From Longimicrobium sp. (GTDB lineage Bacteria > Gemmatimonadota > Gemmatimonadetes > Longimicrobiales > Longimicrobiaceae), in the NCBI RefSeq assembly GCF_036388275.1, contig NZ_DASVSF010000008.1, positions 178,173 to 242,172 on the forward strand: a stretch of DNA of 64,000 bases, in the 5' to 3' direction. Below the pieces are notes generated by a model that saw nothing but the letters and a program-made list of their open reading frames with translations, was not told where the DNA came from and did no database searches. The position numbers were made by a program, and so were the translations under genes. This document shows positions 34,921 to 43,494 of this stretch, piece by piece. Positions within the stretch are counted from its first letter, which is position 1. Every line of letters begins with the position of its first letter.

Positions 34921-36345
34921 ATGAGCGACACGTCGCCCTCCGAGGTCCCCATCAGCGTGCTCATCGTCGACGACGAGGAGCTGCTGGTAAAGAGCTGCGG
35001 GCAGATCCTGGGCAGCGAAGGGTACCAGGTGTACACCGAGGGCCGCGGCAAGGCGGCCCTCGACAGCCTTCGCCGGCACCGCCCCGACATCGTCCTGACC
35101 GACCTGCACCTGCCCGACATGGACGGGCTGGCCCTGCTCAAGGAAATCAAGAAGCAGGCGCCGGAAACGCTCGTGGTGATGATCACCGGCTTCGCCACGG
35201 TCGACAGCAGCGTCGAGGCCATCCGCGCCGGCGCCTACGACTACATCCCCAAGCCGTTCACGGCCACGCAGCTGCGCATTCTCATCGGGCGCGCCGGGCA
35301 GCAGGTGCAGCTGGTCCGCGACAACGCCCACCTGCGCGACCAGCTGAAGAAGCACTACAGCTTCGACAACATCATCGGCACCAGCGACAGCATCCAGAAG
35401 GTGTTCTCGGTGGTGTCGCGCGTGGCGCCCACGGATGCCAGCGTCTTCATCTCGGGCGAGTCCGGGACGGGCAAGGAGCTGATCGCGCGCGCCATCCACG
35501 CCAACAGCCGGCGGAGCGCGCGGCCCTTCATGGCCATCAACTGCGCCGCGCTTCCCGACAACCTGCTCGAAAGTGAGCTGTTCGGGCACGAGAAGGGCTC
35601 GTTCACCGGCGCCGACACGCTGCGGCGCGGGCTGCTGGAGGTGGCTTCGGGCGGAAGCTTCTTCCTGGACGAGGTGTCGGAGATGAGCATGGACCTGCAG
35701 GCCAAGCTCCTTCGCGTCATCCAGGAGCGGCGCATTCGGCGGGTGGGCGGCGAGAGCGAAATTTCCATCGACGTGCGGTGGATTTCGGCCACCAACCGCG
35801 ATCCCGAGCAGGCGGTGCGCGACGGCAACCTGCGGCAGGACCTGCTGTACCGGCTGAACGTGGTGCCGGTGAAGCTGCCCGCCATGCGGCAGCGGCGGGA
35901 GGACATTCCCGCGCTGGCCCAGCACTTCCTGCGCAAGTTCGCCGAGGAGTACGACCGCGGAAACCTGCGCTTTACCCCCGAGGCGCTGCGGGTGATGTGC
36001 GACTACTCGTGGCCGGGCAACGTGCGCGAGCTGCAGAACATGGTGGAGCGCATCGTTTCGCTGTGCCTCCCCGGGCAGGAGATCGGGGTGGAGGACATTC
36101 CCGAGGAGCTGTCGGCGGCGCCCTCCAGCGGCACCCGCACCGCCATGTCGTTCAGCGCCGACCAGCCGTTTCACGAGGCCAAGAACGACGCCATCACGGT
36201 GTTCGAAAAGGAGTACCTGCGCGACCTGCTGAACCGGCACAACGGCAACATCTCGCACGCCGCGCGCACCGCGGGGATCGACCGCAAGACCATCCACCGG
36301 ATGCTCACCAAGTACGACCTCGACGGCCGCGAAGTCGCCTGGTAG
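34921..36345 (+). CDS. Sigma-54-dependent NtrC-family response regulator
   Basis: A 474-residue transcription activator. Receiver domain: acidic pocket D-D-E, phospho-acceptor D61 in I-V-L-T-D-L-H-L-P, lysine in I-P-K-P-F. AAA+ domain: Walker A G-E-S-G-T-G-K-E, sigma-54 contact loop G226-S-F-T-G-A231 (a Ser variant of GAFTGA) and Walker B F-F-L-D-E-V. The Fis-like C-terminal helix-turn-helix is in G-N-I-S-H-A-A-R-T-A-G-I-D-R-K-T. It activates promoters with -24/-12 elements when phosphorylated. No cognate kinase is beside it. Confidence 0.94.
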   Translation: MSDTSPSEVPISVLIVDDEELLVKSCGQILGSEGYQVYTEGRGKAALDSLRRHRPDIVLTDLHLPDMDGLALLKEIKKQAPETLVVMITGFATVDSSVEAIRAGAYDYIPKPFTATQLRILIGRAGQQVQLVRDNAHLRDQLKKHYSFDNIIGTSDSIQKVFSVVSRVAPTDASVFISGESGTGKELIARAIHANSRRSARPFMAINCAALPDNLLESELFGHEKGSFTGADTLRRGLLEVASGGSFFLDEVSEMSMDLQAKLLRVIQERRIRRVGGESEISIDVRWISATNRDPEQAVRDGNLRQDLLYRLNVVPVKLPAMRQRREDIPALAQHFLRKFAEEYDRGNLRFTPEALRVMCDYSWPGNVRELQNMVERIVSLCLPGQEIGVEDIPEELSAAPSSGTRTAMSFSADQPFHEAKNDAITVFEKEYLRDLLNRHNGNISHAARTAGIDRKTIHRMLTKYDLDGREVAW

Positions 36346-36475
36346 ATGTCGATGTCCGCATTCCAATGACTGGCCGAATGATCGGCCCGCTGTCGGCGAC
36401 AAAGGGTTGACATCACGGAACGGACCCTGCAACCTGTGGGGAGCAGGCCGAGATTCTCCTCGCGAACGGGATACC

Positions 36476-36715
36476 ATGAGCAACTCCACCCGCCGTAGCA
36501 GTGCACGCGGGAAGACGAATGCATTCCTGTGGGGTGCGGCACACGCACTGGATCTCGGGGGATTGTTGTTGACGAACGTCGACTGGCGTGGTTTTTCGGC
36601 CGACGCGGAAGCACTCCGGCGAGACTGGCAGATAGCACTCGGGAGAGCGGGGGCGGAGGCGGATGTCACAGAAACAGACGAGCGGGGATCGACAGCTTTC
36701 GCCCCAGCGGGATAA
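36476..36715 (+). CDS. Small hypothetical protein overlapping the DUF2335 gene
   Basis: A 79-residue protein beginning M-S-N-S-T-R-R-S with F-L-W-G-A-A-H-A-L-D-L-G-G-L-L and D-A-E-A-L-R-R-D-W-Q-I-A-L. It ends 53 bases inside the DUF2335 gene. I recall similar short proteins with a fixed A-L-D-L-G-G...D-W-Q pattern in other bacteria, so it is probably real. Function unknown. ACGGG upstream is only a weak ribosome site. Confidence 0.55.
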   Translation: MSNSTRRSSARGKTNAFLWGAAHALDLGGLLLTNVDWRGFSADAEALRRDWQIALGRAGAEADVTETDERGSTAFAPAG

Positions 36716-37145
36716 CGCAGTCGCAGGCTCCTCCGAAGGGCCTGCGATTCTCCGTCAGGAGGAATTGTTCCCCGCCGCGATTCACGTTTCGGAGTCGTCA
36801 TCGTTCTCCGGGCCCCTTCCGCCGCCAGACCTTCTGGCCGAGTACGAAGCGGTGGTACCCGGCTTGGCCGATCGGATCGTCAGAATGGCCGAGGATGAGG
36901 GCGGGCATCGCAGGAAAATGCAAAGCGGGTTGTTGCGGCTCTCGTTCCTGGGTCTCGGGTCAGCGTTCATCATCACGATGACCGGGATACTCGGGGGCTT
37001 CTACCTGATCAACGGGGGCAAGAGCCTGGAAGGAATCGCCACCTTCATCGGTGCGCTCGGGAGTTTGCTCCTCGTGTACCTTTCTCGCGGCAAGGCGGCC
37101 CCGCCTAAAGCCCAGATCGACGAAGGGAAGCAGAAGCTCGACTGA
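36663..37145 (+). CDS. DUF2335 membrane protein
   Basis: A 160-residue protein. The region F-S-G-P-L-P-P-P-D-L-L-A-E-Y-E followed by V-P-G-L-A-D-R-I and M-A-E-D-E-G-G-H-R matches DUF2335. Two adjacent transmembrane helices (about 94-113 and 124-142) follow. Members are often close to mobile or defence genes; no biochemical function is known. It overlaps the small gene before it, suggesting coupled expression. Confidence 0.8.
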   Translation: MSQKQTSGDRQLSPQRDNAVAGSSEGPAILRQEELFPAAIHVSESSSFSGPLPPPDLLAEYEAVVPGLADRIVRMAEDEGGHRRKMQSGLLRLSFLGLGSAFIITMTGILGGFYLINGGKSLEGIATFIGALGSLLLVYLSRGKAAPPKAQIDEGKQKLD

Positions 37146-37158
37146 CAGGTACGACAGA

Positions 37159-37193
37159 GAAGGCCGGCGCCGCGCACCCGCGGCACCGGCCTT
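37159..37193. terminator. Bidirectional hairpin between DUF2335 gene and thiE
   Basis: GAAGGCCGG and CCGGCCTTC arms enclose inner GCGC/GCG pairing. It sits between two convergent stop codons and can serve both transcripts. Confidence 0.75.
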
Positions 37194-37216
37194 CCACGTT
37201 CCGCATCCGAGACGGC

Positions 37217-37843
37217 CTAGATCGTGGTGGCCCGCAGCAGCTCGCGCGTGGCGGATTCGGGATCGTCCGCGCGCATGACCGCGCTGATCACCGCCACGCC
37301 GGCCGCGCCCGATTCCACCACCGCCCGCGCGTTGCCGACCGCGATCCCCCCAATTCCCACGACGGGGATCTTCACCGCCGCGGCCACCTCCGCGATGCGT
37401 CCAAGGCCGATGGGCTCGCCCGCGTCGGCCTTGCTACCCGTGACGTAGACGGGGCCGACGCCGACGTAATCCGCGCCCTCCACCTCCGCCTGCAAGGCCA
37501 ACTCCACGCTCTCCGCCGAAACGCCCAGCAGAAAGCCGGGGGCCGAAACGCGCCGCGCCGCGCTGACGGGAAGGTCGTCCTGGCCCACGTGCGCGCCGTC
37601 TGCCCCGGCGATCACGGCCACGTCCACGCGGTCGTTGACGAACAGCAGCGCCCCGGCGAGGCGCGTCTCCGCGAGCAGCGCCTGCGCCATCTCCACCATG
37701 TCGCGCGCGGCACCATCCTTCATCCGCAGCTGGATGGCCGGCGCGCCGCCCCGCAGCGCCGCGCGGACGACGTCCACCAGGTCGCGCCCGCCGCAGTCCG
37801 CATCGGTAACCACGATCAGCCGCAGCCGCTCGGCGAGCGTCAC
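37217..37843 (-). CDS. thiE: Thiamine-phosphate synthase
   Basis: A 208-residue TIM-barrel enzyme that joins the pyrimidine and thiazole phosphates into thiamine phosphate. Motifs: I-Q-L-R-M-K-D, F-V-N-D-R-V-D-V-A, G-A-H-V-G-Q-D-D-L, V-G-V-G-P-V-Y-V-T-G-S-K and V-V-G-I-G-G-I. The start is GTG at 37843, overlapping the mltG stop by GTGA. It is the last gene of ruvX-mltG-thiE, with no other thiamine gene nearby. Confidence 0.93.
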   Translation of the reverse strand: MTLAERLRLIVVTDADCGGRDLVDVVRAALRGGAPAIQLRMKDGAARDMVEMAQALLAETRLAGALLFVNDRVDVAVIAGADGAHVGQDDLPVSAARRVSAPGFLLGVSAESVELALQAEVEGADYVGVGPVYVTGSKADAGEPIGLGRIAEVAAAVKIPVVGIGGIAVGNARAVVESGAAGVAVISAVMRADDPESATRELLRATTI

Positions 37844-38838
37844 CGGCGGGCGCCCGGCTGCGCGGCGCGAAGCTCCGCGCGCGACTTGGCGACCTCGCGC
37901 AGGTGCTCGTTGTACGTCCGCGTGAACACGTGCGTGCCGTTGCGCCGCGCCACGAAGAACAGGAACTCGTGCTCCGCCGGGTTCAGCGTCGCCTCCACCG
38001 CCCCGCGGCTGGGAGACGCGATGGGGCCGGGCGGCAGCCCCTTGTGGCGATACGTGTTGTACGGATCGGCGGCAACCTGCTGGATGTGCTTGCGCAGCAG
38101 CCGCTTCTGGTGCTCGCCCAGGGCGTACTGGACGGTGGGGTCCGCTTCCAGGCGCATTCCGCGCTGCAGGCGGTTGTGATAGACGCGGGCGATGGTGGGC
38201 CGCTCGGTCCACACGCGCGCCTCCTTTTCCACGATGGAAGCCAGCGTCACCACCTCGCGCTCACTCATCCGCAACGCCTGGGCACGCGCGCGCATGGCGG
38301 GCGTCCACTGGCGCTTGTACTGCCCCGTCATCTCGCGAAGGATGCGGTCCAGCGACGAGCCCATCGGCAGGGTGTACGTCGCGGGATACAGATAGCCCTC
38401 CAGCGTGGGCCCAGGCACGCCGTACTTCTGCGCCAGGGCGGGGTCCATCAGCCGCGACAGCACCGAGTCGTTGGGCAGCCCCGTGGCCTGCGCCAGCCGC
38501 GGGGCGATCCCGCGCAGGTCCCACCCCTCGGGAATGACGACGCGCGTCTTCACCACGTCGCCCGTGGTGAGCTTCTGCACGATCAGCCCGTACGACGCGC
38601 CGGGGCGCACCTCGTACACGCCGGGCTTCAGCTTGGGCGCGGCACCCTGCATCCGCGCGTACAGCTTGAAGGTGGCGGCGGAGCCTACGACGCCGCGCTT
38701 TGCCAGCGTGTCGGTGACGGACGACAGCCCGCTCCCCTCCGGCACCTTGAAGCGCACCGGCTCGCCCTTCCCCTCGCCGCTGCCGCACGCCGCCAGGAGC
38801 GCGAGCGCGAGGATCGCCATCGATCGACCGAACCTCAT
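37840..38838 (-). CDS. mltG: Endolytic murein transglycosylase MltG
   Basis: A 332-residue YceG-like enzyme that cleaves nascent peptidoglycan strands. A LysM-like region (V-P-E-G-S-G-L-S-S-V-T-D-T-L, about 34-110) precedes the catalytic part with A-S-I-V-E-K-E-A, V-Y-H-N-R-L-Q-R-G-M and D-P-T-V-Q-Y-A-L. The N terminus has lipobox L-A-A-C rather than the usual single membrane helix, so it may be lipid-anchored. It overlaps ruvX by ATGA and thiE by GTGA. Confidence 0.93.
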   Translation of the reverse strand: MRFGRSMAILALALLAACGSGEGKGEPVRFKVPEGSGLSSVTDTLAKRGVVGSAATFKLYARMQGAAPKLKPGVYEVRPGASYGLIVQKLTTGDVVKTRVVIPEGWDLRGIAPRLAQATGLPNDSVLSRLMDPALAQKYGVPGPTLEGYLYPATYTLPMGSSLDRILREMTGQYKRQWTPAMRARAQALRMSEREVVTLASIVEKEARVWTERPTIARVYHNRLQRGMRLEADPTVQYALGEHQKRLLRKHIQQVAADPYNTYRHKGLPPGPIASPSRGAVEATLNPAEHEFLFFVARRNGTHVFTRTYNEHLREVAKSRAELRAAQPGARR

Positions 38839-39287
38839 TCCGTCTCTCCCGAAGCCCTGCGCTGGTTGCGGCGCAGAGCCAGCCAGGTTTCCAGGATCAC
38901 CGCCGCCGCCGCGGAATCGATGCGTCCCTTCTGCTCGCGGTCGCTCTTCTTGAGCCCCATCCCGCGCACCGCCCGCTCGGCGCTGATGGACGACATGCGC
39001 TCGTCCATCCAGTGCACCGGCAGCCCGGTGCGCCGCGCCAGGTCGTCCCCGAAGCGGCGCACCTCGGCCACCCACTCGTTCTCTTCGCCGGCCAGGTCCA
39101 GCGGCAGCCCCACCACCGCCTCGTCGGCCTCGCTTTCCGCGACCAGGGCGGCGATCTCGGGCCACGGCGGGCGCTTTCCGGCACGCCGCTGCAGGGTGGT
39201 CAGCGGCGACGCGATGGTCCGCGTGGGGTCGCTGACCGCCACGCCAATGCGGCGCTGGCCGTAGTCGAAGGCGATGGTTCGGGACAA
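38835..39287 (-). CDS. ruvX: Holliday-junction resolvase-like RuvX (YqgF)
   Basis: A 150-residue RNase H-fold nuclease implicated in rRNA processing or Holliday-junction resolution. It opens with A-F-D-Y-G-Q-R-R-I-G-V-A-V-S-D, continues V-V-G-L-P-L-D, W-M-D-E-R-M-S-S and K-G-R-I-D-S-A-A-A-A. The only start compatible with the family N terminus is TTG at 39287. A degenerate AGTGCGTG cluster begins four bases upstream, and no Shine-Dalgarno is visible. Confidence 0.92.
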   Translation of the reverse strand: MSRTIAFDYGQRRIGVAVSDPTRTIASPLTTLQRRAGKRPPWPEIAALVAESEADEAVVGLPLDLAGEENEWVAEVRRFGDDLARRTGLPVHWMDERMSSISAERAVRGMGLKKSDREQKGRIDSAAAAVILETWLALRRNQRRASGETE

Positions 39288-39291
39288 GGGC

Positions 39292-39327
39292 GAGTGCGTG
39301 AGTGCGAAAGTGCGAAAGTGCGTGAGG
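39292..39327. repeat. Degenerate AGTGCGTG octamer cluster at the ruvX start
   Basis: Units AGTGCGTG, AGTGCGAA, AGTGCGAA and AGTGCGTG. It occupies the would-be ribosome-binding region of ruvX. Confidence 0.85.
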
Positions 39328-39372
39328 GAAACTACACTCTCCCTCGCGGAAAGAAAAACGAGGCCGCTGATG

Positions 39373-39447
39373 TCATCCCGACGGAGCGGCCACGCCTCAC
39401 TTGCCCCTCACATTCCAGCCGGCAGCGACCGAGGGATCCGCCACACA
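39373..39447. repeat. Dispersed TCATCCCGACGG element
   Basis: Same left and right ends as the copy at 32144 (TCATCCCGACGGAGCGGCCA ... GCAGCGACCGAGGGATCCGC), with a different middle. Confidence 0.85.
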
Positions 39448-39510
39448 CCCGAGGTGCCGCGTGAAACCCGCCCACTACAAGTCCACGTCCCTCGCCGCCG
39501 AGTCGCGACC

Positions 39511-40041
<531 letters not shown>

Positions 40042-40057
40042 ACCCGTTTCCCTTTCG

Positions 40058-41623
40058 TCAGTAGCGCTCGTCGTAGTCCACCCCCGCCACTACCTCATCA
40101 TCGAACGGCTCCGTGAACGGGTCCGCGGGGGGCTGCTCGCACGCGCCGTCCCCGCGGGAAACGCGGCCCCAGCACTGGAACGTGTCGTTCATCCAGTCGT
40201 AGATGGACGTCAGCGACGCCTGCAGACGCTCCATGCTGGCGGCCCGCTCGTCGGCCGGGAGGACCAGGGCGTCGCGGATGCGCAGGGCGGTTCCCTCGGG
40301 GTCGTACGGGTTGATGTGCAGGGCGTCCTCCATCGCCTCGGCCGCGCCGGCGAAGAGCGAGAGCATCAGCACGCCGTTGCGGTCTACCTGGCTGGCCACG
40401 TACTCCTTGGCCACCAGGTTCATCCCGTCCTGCAGCGAGCTGACGATGCACACGTCGGCCAGCCGGTACAGGGTGGCCAGGCGGTCCACCGGCAGCGACT
40501 GCTTGATCAGGTGAATGGGGCGCCAGTCGGCCGTGGCGAAGCGCTCGTTGATCTCGCGCACCTGCCGGTCTACCCGCTGCGCCAGGTCGTCGTACGCCTC
40601 GATGTCGCCGCGGCTGGGCACCGCCACCTGCACGAAGGTAAAGCGCCCGCGGAACTCCGGGTAGCGGTCCCACAGGAACTCCAGCGCCTTGAACTTTTCC
40701 GGCAGCCCCTTGCTGTAGTCAAGCCGGTCCACCCCGATGCCGATGCGCCCGCCGCCCGGCGCGTACCGCTGGCGGATGCGCGCCATCTGCTCTTCCACCC
40801 CCGGCGCCGTGGCCGCGTCCTGGAACTGCTGGATGTCGATGGAGATGGGGAACGCCCCCACGTGGCAGGTGTGCCCGTCGAGGGTGGCGGTCCGCGCCTG
40901 CCAGTTCACCTCGGCCCCCGCGATGCGCCGCGCCGCGCGCAGGAAGTTGTCGGCGAAGATGGGCAGGTGAAAGCCCATCAGGTCGTTCGCCAGCAGGCCG
41001 CGCAGCAGGTACCCCGCCTGGGGCGCCAGGCGAAAGATGTCGATGGGCGGAAACGGGATGTGCCAGAAGTGCGCGAGCGACAGGTCCGGCCGGCGGCTGC
41101 GCACCAGGTGCGGCGCCAGCGCCAGGTGATAGTCCTGGAACCACACCGCGGCGTCCTTGCCCTTTACTTCTTCGAGCACCGCGTCGGCGAAGCGCCGGTT
41201 CACGCGGCGGTAGCGCTCCCAGTAGCGGCCGCGAACGCGGGTGAGGTCCGGCCGCAGGTGGCACAGCGGCCACAGGAACTGGTTGCTGAACCCCAGGTAG
41301 TAGCGGTGGATGTCGCGATCCGTAAGCCACACGCGGCGCAGGGTGTAGCTGGGGTCCTCCGGCGGAACGCGAACGCGGTCGTCGCTGTCCACCGCCTGGG
41401 CGTCGGCGTCGCCCGAGCCCCAGGCCACCCACATGCCGCCCAGCGCCTGCAGCAGCGGGTCCAGCGCCGAGGTAAGGCCGCCGGCGGGGCGCCCCACCTC
41501 CATCTCACCCACCTCCTGCGACCACTTGTGCTCGTACGGCTCGCGGTTCGACACCACCACGAACCGGCGGCCGGGAAAGTTCTCGCGGAACAGCGGGCCC
41601 AGGTCCCGCGGATCGGTCGGCAT
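40058..41623 (-). CDS. otsA: Trehalose-6-phosphate synthase (GT20)
   Basis: A 521-residue GT-B glycosyltransferase. Motifs: V-V-V-S-N-R-E-P-Y, R-P-A-G-G-L-T-S-A-L, V-W-F-Q-D-Y-H-L, H-I-P-F-P-P, G-V-D-R-L-D-Y-S-K-G-L and D-G-M-N-L-V-A-K-E-Y. It makes trehalose 6-phosphate from UDP- or ADP-glucose and glucose 6-phosphate, an osmoprotectant route. A glucosylglycerol-phosphate synthase activity cannot be excluded. No otsB phosphatase is adjacent. GAGG lies ten bases before the ATG. Confidence 0.9.
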   Translation of the reverse strand: MPTDPRDLGPLFRENFPGRRFVVVSNREPYEHKWSQEVGEMEVGRPAGGLTSALDPLLQALGGMWVAWGSGDADAQAVDSDDRVRVPPEDPSYTLRRVWLTDRDIHRYYLGFSNQFLWPLCHLRPDLTRVRGRYWERYRRVNRRFADAVLEEVKGKDAAVWFQDYHLALAPHLVRSRRPDLSLAHFWHIPFPPIDIFRLAPQAGYLLRGLLANDLMGFHLPIFADNFLRAARRIAGAEVNWQARTATLDGHTCHVGAFPISIDIQQFQDAATAPGVEEQMARIRQRYAPGGGRIGIGVDRLDYSKGLPEKFKALEFLWDRYPEFRGRFTFVQVAVPSRGDIEAYDDLAQRVDRQVREINERFATADWRPIHLIKQSLPVDRLATLYRLADVCIVSSLQDGMNLVAKEYVASQVDRNGVLMLSLFAGAAEAMEDALHINPYDPEGTALRIRDALVLPADERAASMERLQASLTSIYDWMNDTFQCWGRVSRGDGACEQPPADPFTEPFDDEVVAGVDYDERY

Positions 41624-41695
41624 CGGTGCAAACCTCGTGTATGCGAAGGCCGCCGGGACTGCGGGCGGCCCGAGTTCGTTCGGTCGAACGCGCGG

Positions 41696-41914
41696 CTACA
41701 GCGTGAAGCGGTGCTTCGCCATCCGCGCCGCCGCGCCCTTCCCCGCCCCGTCCCGGCCCTCGGCCGGCGCGCGCATCCCCCGCGCGCGAGCGACGGCGTC
41801 GCCGCCGGAAGCGCGGCCCGGCGAGAGCAGCAGGGCCGCGCCCACGCCCAGCATGGCACCCAGGGCAAAGCCGCGCAGGACGGTGCGGCGCCGCGACTGT
41901 TCTTCGTATTGCAT
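41696..41914 (-). CDS. Small membrane protein
   Basis: A 72-residue protein: basic start (M-Q-Y-E-E-Q-S-R-R-R-T-V), one membrane helix (G-F-A-L-G-A-M-L-G-V-G-A-A-L-L-L) and a basic Ala/Gly/Arg-rich tail. This is the look of small YtxH-like stress membrane proteins. It precedes otsA in the same direction by 72 bases and may belong to the same stress unit. Function unknown. Confidence 0.6.
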   Translation of the reverse strand: MQYEEQSRRRTVLRGFALGAMLGVGAALLLSPGRASGGDAVARARGMRAPAEGRDGAGKGAAARMAKHRFTL

Positions 41915-42014
41915 GAGACTCGAGCCTGGGATCGGGGGAAAGCCGCGGCGGGGCGCGCGCTGGGCGGGGGCAACGCGCGTGCCAGCGGAAGGGCAGAGGT
42001 CCGGGGGGCCAGCC

Positions 42015-42042
42015 TTGCCACGCCCGACCACGGGGGTATAAT
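42015..42042 (+). promoter_or_regulatory. Strong-consensus promoter of the two-response-regulator operon
   Basis: TTGCCA and a perfect TATAAT with 16-base spacing, about 70 bases before the ATG at 42113. It is the best sigma-70-type match I saw in the window. Confidence 0.65.
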
Positions 42043-42112
42043 TAACGCCTTGCCCGCGCCATCGCGCGGCGGGGTGGGCGTCAGACGGAAACTGGACAGG
42101 AGGCACTTCGGG

Positions 42113-42508
42113 ATGGCGGATTCCAGCAAGACGGTCCTGCTCGTGGAGGACAACGAGGACAATCGGACCGTCTACCGGACGATCCTCGAGCACTTCGGGT
42201 ACCAGGTCATCGAGGCCCGCAACGGCGAAGACGGGGTGCGCATGGCGCGCGAAGACCATCCGGACCTGATCCTGATGGACATCTCCATTCCCATCATCGA
42301 TGGATGGGAGGCCACGCGCATCCTCAAGGGCGACGCGGCCACCAGCTCCATTCCCATCATCGCCCTCACCGCGCACGCCCTGGCTACGGACCGGGCGAAG
42401 GCCACCGAGGTGGGCTGCGACGGGTACCTGGCCAAGCCCTGCGAGCCGCGCCGCGTGGTCGCCGAGGTGGAAAAGTTCATCGGGTCCGGCCGGGAGGCGA
42501 ACGCTTGA
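42113..42508 (+). CDS. Single-domain response regulator (DivK-like)
   Basis: A 131-residue receiver-only protein: V-L-L-V-E-D-N-E-D-N-R, phospho-acceptor Asp in L-I-L-M-D-I-S-I-P, switch Thr in I-A-L-T-A-H-A and lysine in L-A-K-P-C. It resembles DivK/Spo0F-type relay proteins. AGGAGG precedes the ATG at a long spacing of about nine bases. Its TGA overlaps the TTG start of the diguanylate cyclase, so the two are coupled. Confidence 0.92.
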   Translation: MADSSKTVLLVEDNEDNRTVYRTILEHFGYQVIEARNGEDGVRMAREDHPDLILMDISIPIIDGWEATRILKGDAATSSIPIIALTAHALATDRAKATEVGCDGYLAKPCEPRRVVAEVEKFIGSGREANA

Positions 42509-43494
42509 CCACGTCCGCCGGGGTGACGGAGGACGGCCCCACCCGCGTGCTGGTGGTGGACGACGTTCCCGACAACGTCGAGATCCTTCACGCCCGCCTG
42601 GCTTCGCGCGGCTACGAGGTGGTCACCGCCACCAACGGCCCCGAGGCGCTGGAGGCCGTCAAGGTGCAGGCCCCGCACCTGATCCTGCTGGACGTGATGA
42701 TGCCCGGGATGGACGGCCACGAGGTCACCCGGCGCATCAAGGACGACGACTCGCTCCCCTTCATCCCCATCATCCTGGTGACCGCGCTGACGGAAACCGA
42801 GGACGTGGTGCAGGGGCTGGAGTCGGGCGCCGACGACCACATCAGCAAGCCGTACAACTTCAACGAGCTCGAGGCGCGCATGCGCGCCATGCTGCGCGTC
42901 AAGCGCCTGCAGGACGAGCTGGACCTGAAGAACCGCGAGCTGGAGCACGCCAACATCCGGCTGAAGAAGCTCTCGGTCACCGACGGCCTGACGGAGCTGT
43001 TCAACCACCGGCACGTGCACGAGCAGCTTCACGACGAGTGGGAGCGCAGCCGCCGCACGGGCGAGCCGGTGGGCGTGGCCATGATCGACCTCGACAAGTT
43101 CAAGCGCATCAACGACACGTACGGCCACCCCACGGGCGACGTGGTGCTGTACGAAACGGCGCGCATCATCAAGGAAACGGCGCGCGAGATCGACATGGTG
43201 GGGCGGTACGGCGGCGAGGAGTTCATCGCCATCCTTCCCAACACCGACGAGCAAGAGGCCGCCGCGTTCGCCGAGCGCGTGCGCGCGGCAGTGGAGGAGC
43301 ACCTGTACCGTGACGGCGCGGTGGAAATCCGCATGACCACCTCGTGCGGGGTGGCGTCGTCGCAGGCCTCGCAGGCCGACACGCCAGAGGAGCTGCTGAA
43401 GGCGGCAGACGAGGCGCTGTACGAGGCCAAGCGCAGCGGACGCAACCGCGCCGTGCGCGCCACCCAGGTCGAAACGCCGCAGCCGCAGGCATGA
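42505..43494 (+). CDS. Receiver-GGDEF diguanylate cyclase (PleD-like)
   Basis: A 329-residue protein with an N-terminal receiver (R-V-L-V-V-D-D-V-P-D-N, Asp in L-I-L-L-D-V-M-M-P) and a GGDEF domain. The active motif G236-G-E-E-F240 is intact, and the inhibitory I-site R-E-I-D lies five residues before it. It should make cyclic di-GMP on phosphorylation. The start is TTG at 42505, supported by GGGAGG seven bases upstream; an in-frame GTG at 42523 is less well placed. Its stop overlaps the ligA start (ATGA). Confidence 0.93.
   Translation: MTTSAGVTEDGPTRVLVVDDVPDNVEILHARLASRGYEVVTATNGPEALEAVKVQAPHLILLDVMMPGMDGHEVTRRIKDDDSLPFIPIILVTALTETEDVVQGLESGADDHISKPYNFNELEARMRAMLRVKRLQDELDLKNRELEHANIRLKKLSVTDGLTELFNHRHVHEQLHDEWERSRRTGEPVGVAMIDLDKFKRINDTYGHPTGDVVLYETARIIKETAREIDMVGRYGGEEFIAILPNTDEQEAAAFAERVRAAVEEHLYRDGAVEIRMTTSCGVASSQASQADTPEELLKAADEALYEAKRSGRNRAVRATQVETPQPQA

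Noticed and set aside
34412..34921. Minus-strand gene before the NtrC regulator
   Set aside because: Most of it is translated from CCCTCTCCC palindromes; no start signal or domain.
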